Assembly: GCA_009693345.1 (NCBI GenBank)
Contig: SHXL01000134.1
Span: 1 to 7,766, forward strand
DNA: 7,766 bases
Direction of reading: 5' to 3'
Source of the DNA: Betaproteobacteria bacterium
GTDB taxonomy: Bacteria; Pseudomonadota; Gammaproteobacteria; Burkholderiales; SG8-39
Position numbers and translations under genes: made by a program. Positions 1-5,409 of this stretch are shown here, piece by piece. The first letter of the stretch is position 1. The number at the start of each line of letters is the position of its first letter. The notes beneath the pieces are model-generated. The model was not told the DNA's origin. It did not search any database and saw only the letters and a program-made list of their open reading frames with translations.

Positions 1-2
1 AG

Positions 3-341
3 CTTGGCATAGGCCTGGGCGACCTGATGGTCGGTGCGGTTATTTTCATCGTCCTGGCGATGTTCGGCATGAAGCTGGGGCCCTCGTACCTTGAATTCTT
101 CGCCATCAAGAAGGCGGTCAACGCCATCGCGCAGGAAAAACGCACCGCCTCGGTGGTCGACATCCGCAAGACCTGGGATGCACGCGCCACCACCGATGAC
201 ATCAATTCGGTAACGGGCAAGGACATCGAAATCACCAAGGACGGCAGCGAGCTCGTGATCTCGGCCAGTTACCGCAAGGAGATTCCGCTCGCCGGAAATC
301 TGGGCGTCTACATCGACTTCCGCGCGAATTCCAAGGAATAG
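3..341 (+). CDS. DUF4845 family small membrane protein, 5' end cut by window edge
   Basis: This is a small single-pass inner-membrane protein of unknown function, of the DUF4845 type that proteobacteria encode just before rnc. The reading frame is open to the window edge (first full codon at position 3), and the family usually has about 10-20 residues ahead of the membrane segment, so the real start probably lies outside the window. The first ATG inside is at 27, which would give 104 residues. A hydrophobic segment (VGAVIFIVLAMFGMKLG) is followed by the family-typical P.Y.EFF.IKKAV.AIA and then a soluble domain of about 80 residues, presumably periplasmic. The short N-terminus before the hydrophobic stretch faintly resembles a pilin-like anchor, but no processing site is visible. 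It lies 15 bases before rnc and probably shares its transcript. The family call is fairly secure; its job is unknown. Confidence 0.8.
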   Translation, partial: LGIGLGDLMVGAVIFIVLAMFGMKLGPSYLEFFAIKKAVNAIAQEKRTASVVDIRKTWDARATTDDINSVTGKDIEITKDGSELVISASYRKEIPLAGNLGVYIDFRANSKE

Positions 342-356
342 CTGCCGGGCACGACG

Positions 357-1025
357 GTGGCCCGCCATCCGGTACTCGAGAGGCGCATCGGCCACCGCTT
401 CAAGGATCCCGCGCTGCTCGCGCAGGCGCTCACGCATCGCAGTTTCGGTTCGCCGCATTACGAGCGGCTCGAGTTTCTCGGCGACAGCGTGCTCGGCTGC
501 GCCGTGACCGAACTGCTGTTTCAGCGCCATCAGGCGCTACCCGAGGGAAAGCTGTCGCAGATGCGCGCGGGCCTGATCCGCGAGGAATCGCTGGCGCGCG
601 TGGCGCGCGAGCTCGGCGTCGCGGCGTTTCTGCGGCTCGACGAGAGTACCGCCCGCAACGAGGGCGCCGAACGGCCCTCGATTCTTGCCGATGCGCTGGA
701 AGCGGTTTACGGCGCGGTGTTCCTGGACGGCGGTTACAGCGCCGCGCGGGACGTCATCGCACGGACCTTCGGCGCCGCGCTGAGCCAGCTTGATCCGGAT
801 ACCGTGAATAAGGACGCGAAAACGCGATTGCAGGAATATCTTCAGGCCAAGCGGCGCGTCAAGCCTCGATACCGGGTCGTCTCGACCTCCGGGGCGAAGC
901 AGAGCCTGATATTCGAGGTCGAGTGCGCGGTGGACGATCTGGACCTTAAAACCACGGGGAATGGCAGCTCCCGCCAGCGTGCCGAGCAGCAGGCGGCGGG
1001 CAATCTCCTCAAGCTGCTGGAGTAA
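357..1025 (+). CDS. rnc: Ribonuclease III
   Basis: RNase III cleaves double-stranded RNA with Mg2+, processing the 30S rRNA precursor and many mRNAs in the cytoplasm. The 222-residue product has the usual length. The signature ERLEFLGDSVL spans residues 36-46, and the metal-binding acidic residues are visible at E39, D43, D112 and E115 (ADALEAVYGAVFLDGG). A double-stranded-RNA-binding domain follows from about residue 153, ending in the characteristic G.GSSRQRAEQQAA stretch at 201-214. The start is GTG at 357; upstream there is only a weak purine match, and the N-terminus (VLERRIGHRFKDPALLAQALTHRS) fits the family well from this codon. The stop (TAA) lies 10 bases before the era start, so the two are very probably cotranscribed, as in most proteobacteria. 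All catalytic residues are intact. Confidence 0.97.
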   Translation: MARHPVLERRIGHRFKDPALLAQALTHRSFGSPHYERLEFLGDSVLGCAVTELLFQRHQALPEGKLSQMRAGLIREESLARVARELGVAAFLRLDESTARNEGAERPSILADALEAVYGAVFLDGGYSAARDVIARTFGAALSQLDPDTVNKDAKTRLQEYLQAKRRVKPRYRVVSTSGAKQSLIFEVECAVDDLDLKTTGNGSSRQRAEQQAAGNLLKLLE

Positions 1026-1035
1026 TGGAAGACGC

Positions 1036-1920
1036 ATGAGCGCATTCCGCTGCGGCACGGTGGCGCTCGCCGGCCGCCCCAACACGGGCAAGTCCAGCCT
1101 GCTGAACAAGATGGTCGGCCACAAGCTCGCCATCGTCTCGCCCAAGGCGCAGACCACGCGCCATTCCGTGAATGGCATCCTGACGACCGCGGCCTGCCAG
1201 TATGTTTTCGTCGACCTGCCCGGATACCAGACAAGGCACCTCAACGTCCTCAACCGGTCGCTCAACCGCCAGGCGACCGAGGGCGCCCGCGATTGCGACG
1301 TGGTGGTGTTCACCGTCGAGGCGACACGCTTCGGCGACGCCGACCGCGAAGTGCTGGCGCGCATCCCGGCCGGCCAGTGCGTCGTCGCCGCGGTGAACAA
1401 GGTCGACCTGGTGAAGCACCAGATGGAGCTGCTGCCGTTCCTCGAGCAGCTGCAGAAGGAGCGCGATTTCGCCGCCATCGTTCCGGTGTCCGCGCGCAGC
1501 GGCAGGAACCTGCCCGAACTGCTGCGCGTGCTGGCGGGGCTGCTGCCGGAAGGCCCGGCGGCCTATCCCGCGGACAAGCTCACCGACCGCGACGAGCGTT
1601 TTTTCGCCGCGGAGATCCTGCGCGAGAAGCTGTTCCTGCTGCTGGGCGAGGAATTGCCCTACCGCTGCGACGTGTCGCTGGAGAGTTTCAAGGAAGAAGG
1701 ACGCCTGCGGCGCATCGAGGCCACGATCTGGATCGAGCGCGAGAGCCAGAAGCCGATCGTGATCGGCGCGAAGGGCGCGCTGCTGAAACGCGTTTCGACG
1801 GCGGCGCGCAAGGACATGGAGCGCCTCTTCGGCGGCAAGGTCTATCTCGGCGTCTGGGTCAAGGTGAAGCGCGACTGGACCGGCGATGAACGGCTGCTGC
1901 GCCAGCTCGGCTACCGGTAG
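1036..1920 (+). CDS. era: GTPase Era
   Basis: Era is an essential GTPase that binds the 3' end of 16S rRNA and helps 30S subunit maturation. The 294-residue product has an N-terminal GTPase domain with G1 GRPNTGKS (13-20), the switch region QTTRH (39-43), G3 DLPG (60-63), G4 NKVD (121-124) and G5 SAR (152-154). A C-terminal KH RNA-binding domain carries the GAKG loop at 244-247. I chose ATG at 1036 because GGAAGA lies just upstream and the protein then begins close to the G1 motif; an in-frame ATG at 961 would add 25 non-homologous residues inside rnc. The G3 motif is DLPG where DTPG is usual, and G1 has NTGKS where NVGKS is usual; both still fit the general GTPase patterns. The gap to recO is 9 bases. 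Confidence 0.97.
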   Translation: MSAFRCGTVALAGRPNTGKSSLLNKMVGHKLAIVSPKAQTTRHSVNGILTTAACQYVFVDLPGYQTRHLNVLNRSLNRQATEGARDCDVVVFTVEATRFGDADREVLARIPAGQCVVAAVNKVDLVKHQMELLPFLEQLQKERDFAAIVPVSARSGRNLPELLRVLAGLLPEGPAAYPADKLTDRDERFFAAEILREKLFLLLGEELPYRCDVSLESFKEEGRLRRIEATIWIERESQKPIVIGAKGALLKRVSTAARKDMERLFGGKVYLGVWVKVKRDWTGDERLLRQLGYR

Positions 1921-1929
1921 GCAGGCGCG

Positions 1930-2670
1930 ATGAAACGCAGGAACGAGCACGAGCAGGGATTCGTCTTGCACGCCTATCCGTACAAGGAGACCAGCCTGAT
2001 CGTGGAAGCGTTCACGCGCCGGTTCGGCCGCGTCGGGCTGCTGGCGCGCGGTGCGCGCCGGCCGCGCTCGACGATGCGCGGCGTGCTGCTCGCGTTTCAT
2101 CCCCTGCGCATGACCTGGTCCGCCTCCGCCGAACTGGGGACCCTGATCTCGGTCGAGTGGGGCGGCGGACAGCCCAGCCTCTCGGGCATCGGGCTGATGT
2201 GCGGCTTCTACATCAACGAACTGATGCTGCGCCTGCTGCCGCGCGACGACCCGCACGAAGCGCTGTTCGATGCGTATGGGGAGGCGCTCGCGCGCCTGGC
2301 TGCGGGTGCCGCGCTCGCGCGCCCCGACGTGGGCGCCGCGCAGGCCGCGATCCTGCGCGGCTTCGAACGCAGGATGCTCGCCGAACTCGGGTATGCTCCG
2401 GTGCTCGACCGCGACGCGTCGAACGGGGCGCAGATCGAGGCGGCAAAGCATTACGCCTACGAGGCCGAGCGCGGGCCGGTCGAAACCCGGCGGACCGATG
2501 GAGACTCGGTGATCAGCGGCAGGACATTGCTCGACATGGCGGCGGACGATTACGGCAGCTCCCGGACGCGCGAAGAAGCGCGGCGCCTGATGCGCGCGCT
2601 CATCGCCGAGCGCCTCGGCGGCCAGGCGCTGCATACCCGGTCCGTGCTGGCGGAGCTCCAGGACCTGTGA
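1930..2670 (+). CDS. recO: DNA repair protein RecO
   Basis: RecO works with RecR to load RecA onto SSB-coated single-stranded DNA at gaps (RecFOR pathway) and can anneal complementary strands. The 246-residue product matches the family in length and layout. The N-terminal OB-fold includes QGFVLHAYPYKETSLIVEAFTR at residues 9-30 and the basic GLLARGARRPRS at 36-47. A helical C-terminal domain begins near residue 85 (GLMCGFYINELMLRLLPRDDPHEALFDAYGEAL). The four-cysteine zinc motif present in some RecO proteins is absent, as in E. coli. The ATG at 1930 has an AGGC ribosome-binding match nearby and follows the era stop by 9 bases. The TGA stop overlaps the GTG start of pdxJ as GTGA, suggesting translational coupling. 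Confidence 0.95.
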   Translation: MKRRNEHEQGFVLHAYPYKETSLIVEAFTRRFGRVGLLARGARRPRSTMRGVLLAFHPLRMTWSASAELGTLISVEWGGGQPSLSGIGLMCGFYINELMLRLLPRDDPHEALFDAYGEALARLAAGAALARPDVGAAQAAILRGFERRMLAELGYAPVLDRDASNGAQIEAAKHYAYEAERGPVETRRTDGDSVISGRTLLDMAADDYGSSRTREEARRLMRALIAERLGGQALHTRSVLAELQDL

Positions 2671-3413
2671 TCGAACTGGGCGTCAACATCGACCACGTCG
2701 CCACCCTCAGGCAGGCGCGGCGCACCTACGAACCCGATCCCGTCTGGGCCGCGGTGGAGGCGCACCTCGGCGGCGCAGATGGCATCACGGTGCATTTGCG
2801 CGAAGACCGGCGCCACATCCAGGACAAGGACGTCGAACGGTTGCGGGAGCTGACGCATATCAAGCTCAACCTGGAGATGGCGGCCACCGCCGAGATGATC
2901 GCGATCGCGCGCCGCATCAGGCCGGAAATGGCGATGCTGGTGCCCGAGGGGCGGCACGAAGTCACGACCGAGGGCGGTCTTGACGTGCTTTCCCAAGAAA
3001 AGACATTAAAGATCAAGATCGCCAAACTTCGAGATACTGGCATCGTGGTATCTGTATTCATCGACGCCGATATCCGCCAGGTCGAATCCGCCAAGCGAAT
3101 CGGCGCCTCGGTCTGCGAAGTGCACACCGGCCCGTATGCGCACGCGTTCCACGCCAAGGGGCGCGACGCCGAAAGTCCGGCAGTAGTATCTCAATTGAAA
3201 AAAATAAGAAAAGCCGGTGAGAGAATCCGCGCGCTCGGCATGCGTTTCAACGCGGGGCATGCCCTGAATTACTTCAACGTCCAGCCGGTGGCGCGCCTGC
3301 CCGGGGTCCGGGAGCTGCATATCGGGCATGCCATCGTCTCGCGCGCCGTGTTCGTCGGCTTGCGCGAGGCGGTGCGGGAGATGAAACGGCTCGTCACAGA
3401 TGCTGCCCGATGA
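2667..3413 (+). CDS. pdxJ: Pyridoxine 5'-phosphate synthase
   Basis: PdxJ condenses 1-deoxy-D-xylulose 5-phosphate with 3-amino-2-oxopropyl phosphate to make pyridoxine 5'-phosphate, the ring-closing step of DXP-dependent vitamin B6 synthesis. The 248-residue TIM-barrel protein begins LGVNIDHVATLRQAR (residues 4-18), then shows ITVHLREDRRHI (40-51), the acidic residue E70 in LNLE, EVHTGPYA (151-158) and NAGHALN (195-201), all in the family's conserved active-site positions. The start is GTG at 2667, inside the recO stop (GTGA), and matches the family N-terminus exactly; a longer in-frame ORF upstream is only a shadow of recO. The gene ends in ATGA, shared with acpS. Two stretches (2991-3060 and 3181-3212) are far more AT-rich than their surroundings although the protein remains normal. 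Confidence 0.96.
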   Translation: MIELGVNIDHVATLRQARRTYEPDPVWAAVEAHLGGADGITVHLREDRRHIQDKDVERLRELTHIKLNLEMAATAEMIAIARRIRPEMAMLVPEGRHEVTTEGGLDVLSQEKTLKIKIAKLRDTGIVVSVFIDADIRQVESAKRIGASVCEVHTGPYAHAFHAKGRDAESPAVVSQLKKIRKAGERIRALGMRFNAGHALNYFNVQPVARLPGVRELHIGHAIVSRAVFVGLREAVREMKRLVTDAAR

Positions 3414-3793
3414 TTTACGGGGTCGGCACCGATCTGATTGAGATCCAGCGCATCGACAAGGCGCTGAAGCGCTTCGGCGAACGCTTCGCGCAGCGCATTC
3501 TTTGCGAACCGGAACTCAGGCGCTTCCGGGTCCACAGGCAGCCGGTCGCCTACCTGGCGAAGCGCTTTGCCGCCAAGGAGGCCTTCAGCAAAGCACTCGG
3601 CACGGGCATCCACGCGCCCGCCAACTGGCACGGAGTCTGGGTAGCCAACCTGAAATCCGGCAAACCGGTCCTGGAATTTTCCACGCCGTTGAAAACCCTG
3701 CTTGATGCGAGAAAAATCCGCCACGCGCACCTGTCTCTCAGCGACGAGCGCGAAATTGCCGCCGCGACCGTAATCCTGGAATGCGAAGGCTGA
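3410..3793 (+). CDS. acpS: Holo-[acyl-carrier-protein] synthase
   Basis: AcpS transfers the 4'-phosphopantetheine arm from coenzyme A to a serine of apo-ACP, activating fatty acid synthesis. The 127-residue length is typical of the trimeric AcpS class. The Mg2+-binding motifs are intact: GTDLIEI at residues 6-12 with D8, and RFAAKEAFSKALGTG at 52-66 with E57. The C-terminal HLSLSDE stretch (about 112-118) corresponds to the family's conserved LS.SD/HE end. The ATG start overlaps the pdxJ stop as ATGA, and the last 13 bases overlap nagZ. The pdxJ-acpS pairing is classical in proteobacteria and points to expression on a common transcript. Confidence 0.96.
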   Translation: MIYGVGTDLIEIQRIDKALKRFGERFAQRILCEPELRRFRVHRQPVAYLAKRFAAKEAFSKALGTGIHAPANWHGVWVANLKSGKPVLEFSTPLKTLLDARKIRHAHLSLSDEREIAAATVILECEG

Positions 3794-4803
3794 AAGTTCC
3801 GCTGGGTCCGGTGGTACTCGACCCTGAAGGGCCGGTACTGACCGAAGACGACCGCGGGCGGCTGCGCCACCCCGCCGCCGGCGGCGTGATCCTGTTCGCG
3901 CACAACTACGAGAACCCGGAACAGTTGCTTGCGCTTACCGACGAGATATCCCGGTTGCGCGAGCCGGAATTGCCGGTCTGCGTGGACCACGAGGGGGGCA
4001 GGGTGCAGCGTTTTGTGCTGGGCTTTACCGCCATCCCGCCGATGCGCCGGCTGGGCGTGCTGTGGGACCGGAACCGGGAAGCCGCGCGCCTTGCAGCTCG
4101 CGCGGCGGGGACGGTCATCGCCGCTGAGTTGGGGGCGCACGGCGTGGACTTCAGTTTCACGCCGGTGCTCGATCTGGACTACGGTTCCAGCGCCGTGATC
4201 GGGCACCGCGCTTTTCATTACGACCCGAACGCAGTCGGCGCGCTTGCCGCGCAGTTCATTGAAGGCCTCGCCGGGGGAGGGATGGCCGCGGTAGGCAAGC
4301 ATTTCCCGGGGCACGGTTTCGCGGCGGCGGACTCGCACGTCGCCGTGCCGACGGATTCACGGCCCGCGAAGGACCTCTTCCGGAAAGACCTGGTACCCTA
4401 TCGGGCAGCAATCAAGGCCGGGCTGGCGGCGGTCATGCCCGCGCACGTGATCTACCTGCAGGCGGACGCGGAGCCCGCCGGGTACTCGAAATACTGGCTG
4501 CAGGACGTGCTGCGCGGGAAACTCGGATTCGACGGACTGATCTTCAGCGACGACCTGTCGATGGAAGGGGCAAGCACCGCGGGCGGGATCCCCGAGCGGG
4601 CGAAAGCCGCGCTGGCCGCCGGCTGCGACATGGTCCTGCTTTGCCAGAACCCGGAAGGGCAGGACAGGCTGCTCGATTCGCTCGCGTCAACGCCGGTCGC
4701 AGTTCCCGAAAGAATCGAACGAATGCGCCGCCGCGGCGGGCGGGATTTCAGAAAGAGCGTCGTCTATCGTGAAGCGCTCGCACTCCTGGAACAAATACCT
4801 TAG
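3781..4803 (+). CDS. nagZ: Beta-N-acetylglucosaminidase NagZ (GH3, peptidoglycan recycling)
   Basis: NagZ is a cytoplasmic glycoside hydrolase of family 3. It removes the GlcNAc from GlcNAc-anhydroMurNAc-peptides imported during cell-wall recycling, and in many species its products control AmpC induction. The 340-residue product has no signal peptide. Visible motifs are GGVILFAHNY (34-43), VDHEGGRVQRF (68-78), KHFPGHG (173-179), the Asp-His catalytic dyad in ADSH (D184, H186), MPAHVIY (219-225) and FSDDLSMEG (255-263), whose D257 is the expected nucleophile. The ATG at 3781 lies inside the end of acpS and places LGPVVLD at the family-typical N-terminus. The TAG stop overlaps the opposite-strand efp stop by bases 4801-4802. 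It is probably the last gene of the plus-strand operon. Confidence 0.96.
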   Translation: MRRLKVPLGPVVLDPEGPVLTEDDRGRLRHPAAGGVILFAHNYENPEQLLALTDEISRLREPELPVCVDHEGGRVQRFVLGFTAIPPMRRLGVLWDRNREAARLAARAAGTVIAAELGAHGVDFSFTPVLDLDYGSSAVIGHRAFHYDPNAVGALAAQFIEGLAGGGMAAVGKHFPGHGFAAADSHVAVPTDSRPAKDLFRKDLVPYRAAIKAGLAAVMPAHVIYLQADAEPAGYSKYWLQDVLRGKLGFDGLIFSDDLSMEGASTAGGIPERAKAALAAGCDMVLLCQNPEGQDRLLDSLASTPVAVPERIERMRRRGGRDFRKSVVYREALALLEQIP

Positions 4804-5366
4804 GCACGCTCCATGTAAGACCCGTCATTGGTGCTGACCTTGATTTTCTCGCCGTTGTTGATGAAGGGCGGCACCTGCACGACGAGGCCGGTTTCCGTGC
4901 CTGCCGGCTTGAAGGTGTTGGTCGCGGTGGCGTTCCTGATGCCGGGTTCGGTGTCGGTCACGGTGAGGACCACCGACGGCGCCAGTTCGATGCCGATCGG
5001 GCGGCCGTTGTAGAGATTGACCTGCACGTCCGCGTTCGGCAGCAGGTACCCGAATTGCCCTTCGAGAAATTCCGCCGACAGGCGCAACTCCTCGAAATTC
5101 TCCTTGTCCATGAAGACGTAGGTGTTGCCATCCTGGTAGGAGAACGTCATTTCGCGGGGATCGACGAACGCCCGCTCGACCTTGTCCTCGGTACGGAACC
5201 GCTGGTTGGTCTTGGTGCCGGCCTCGATGTCCTTCATCTCGACCTGCATGAAGGCGCCGCCGCGGCCGCCGACGTGGACGTGGTAGCACTTGAGCACGCG
5301 CCAGACGCGTTTGTCCCACTCGAGCAGGTTGCCGACCCTGAGTTCCACTGCGCCTACTTTTGACAT
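4800..5366 (-). CDS. efp: Translation elongation factor P with arginine-tipped loop
   Basis: EF-P binds ribosomes stalled on consecutive prolines, between the P and E sites, and promotes peptide bond formation. The 188-residue product spans the three beta-barrel domains of the family, and the C-terminal signature K-P-A-x4-G-x2-V-x-V-P-x2-I-x2-G fits exactly at residues 153-172. The domain I tip reads VGGRGGAF, with R35 at the position that is post-translationally modified in other EF-Ps. E. coli and alphaproteobacterial proteins have PGKG there (lysine), whereas pseudomonad and most betaproteobacterial ones have SGRN (arginine, rhamnosylated by EarP). The body of this protein (GAFMQVEMKDIEAGTKTNQRF) resembles the PGKGGAF type as I remember it. 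The start ATG at 5366 has AGGGG about 8 bases upstream. It is transcribed opposite to its neighbours, and no earP or epmA lies beside it. Confidence 0.96.
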   Translation of the reverse strand: MSKVGAVELRVGNLLEWDKRVWRVLKCYHVHVGGRGGAFMQVEMKDIEAGTKTNQRFRTEDKVERAFVDPREMTFSYQDGNTYVFMDKENFEELRLSAEFLEGQFGYLLPNADVQVNLYNGRPIGIELAPSVVLTVTDTEPGIRNATATNTFKPAGTETGLVVQVPPFINNGEKIKVSTNDGSYMERA

Positions 5367-5373
5367 GACCTAA

Positions 5374-5390
5374 GCCCCTGAAAAGGGGGC
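5374..5390. repeat. Inverted repeat in the efp/uvrC divergent gap
   Basis: GCCCC and GGGGC arms (5374-5378 and 5386-5390) flank a 7-base A-rich centre. In the efp mRNA direction the right-hand arm of the hairpin contains the AGGGG that would serve as the efp ribosome-binding site, so folding could hide it, but only if transcription starts upstream of about 5390. For uvrC the repeat covers the -35 region. There is no T-run after it on either strand, so it is not a convincing terminator. It could be an operator or chance. Confidence 0.4.
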
Positions 5391-5392
5391 GA

Positions 5393-5400
5393 ATTATAAT
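5393..5400. promoter_or_regulatory. Symmetric -10 element, putative bidirectional efp/uvrC promoter
   Basis: ATTATAAT is its own reverse complement and contains the sigma70 consensus TATAAT on both strands (plus 5395-5400, minus 5398-5393). It is the only AT-rich block in the 43-base gap between the divergent starts. Read leftwards, transcription would begin near 5386, giving an efp leader of about 20 bases. Read rightwards, it would begin near 5407, only a few bases before the uvrC GTG at 5410. No good -35 hexamer is visible at 16-18 bases on either side. Assignment rests on position and consensus match alone. Confidence 0.5.
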
Positions 5401-5409
5401 CCATGTCCC

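Noticed and set aside
1..14. AGCTTGGCA at the left edge resembling a HindIII/vector polylinker junction
   Set aside because: The match stops after a few bases and the sequence is in frame with a sensible DUF4845 N-terminus, so it is ordinary chromosome.
456..494. RNase III signature preceded by HYE rather than the common HNE
   Set aside because: Tyrosine at this place occurs in other functional RNase III proteins as I recall, and all metal-binding residues are intact.
961..1035. Upstream ATG extension of era
   Set aside because: The extra 25 residues overlap rnc and match nothing in Era; ATG at 1036 has a good ribosome-binding sequence and the right N-terminus.
1009..2634. 541-codon minus-strand open frame opposite era and recO
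   Set aside because: Shadow of GC-rich coding sequence with biased composition; both plus-strand genes are unmistakable.
4198..4221. NagZ IGHRAFH where IGDRAFH or IGERSYH is usual
   Set aside because: This position varies among NagZ proteins, and the catalytic dyad and nucleophile are present, so it is not evidence of altered function.
5360..5365. TTGACA as a -35 box for uvrC
   Set aside because: It is a perfect hexamer, but 29 bases separate it from the TATAAT at 5395, far from the usual 16-18, and it lies in the efp start region.
5374..5390. Hairpin as an intrinsic terminator
   Set aside because: Neither strand has a T-run following the stem, and it sits between divergent starts where no transcript needs to end.
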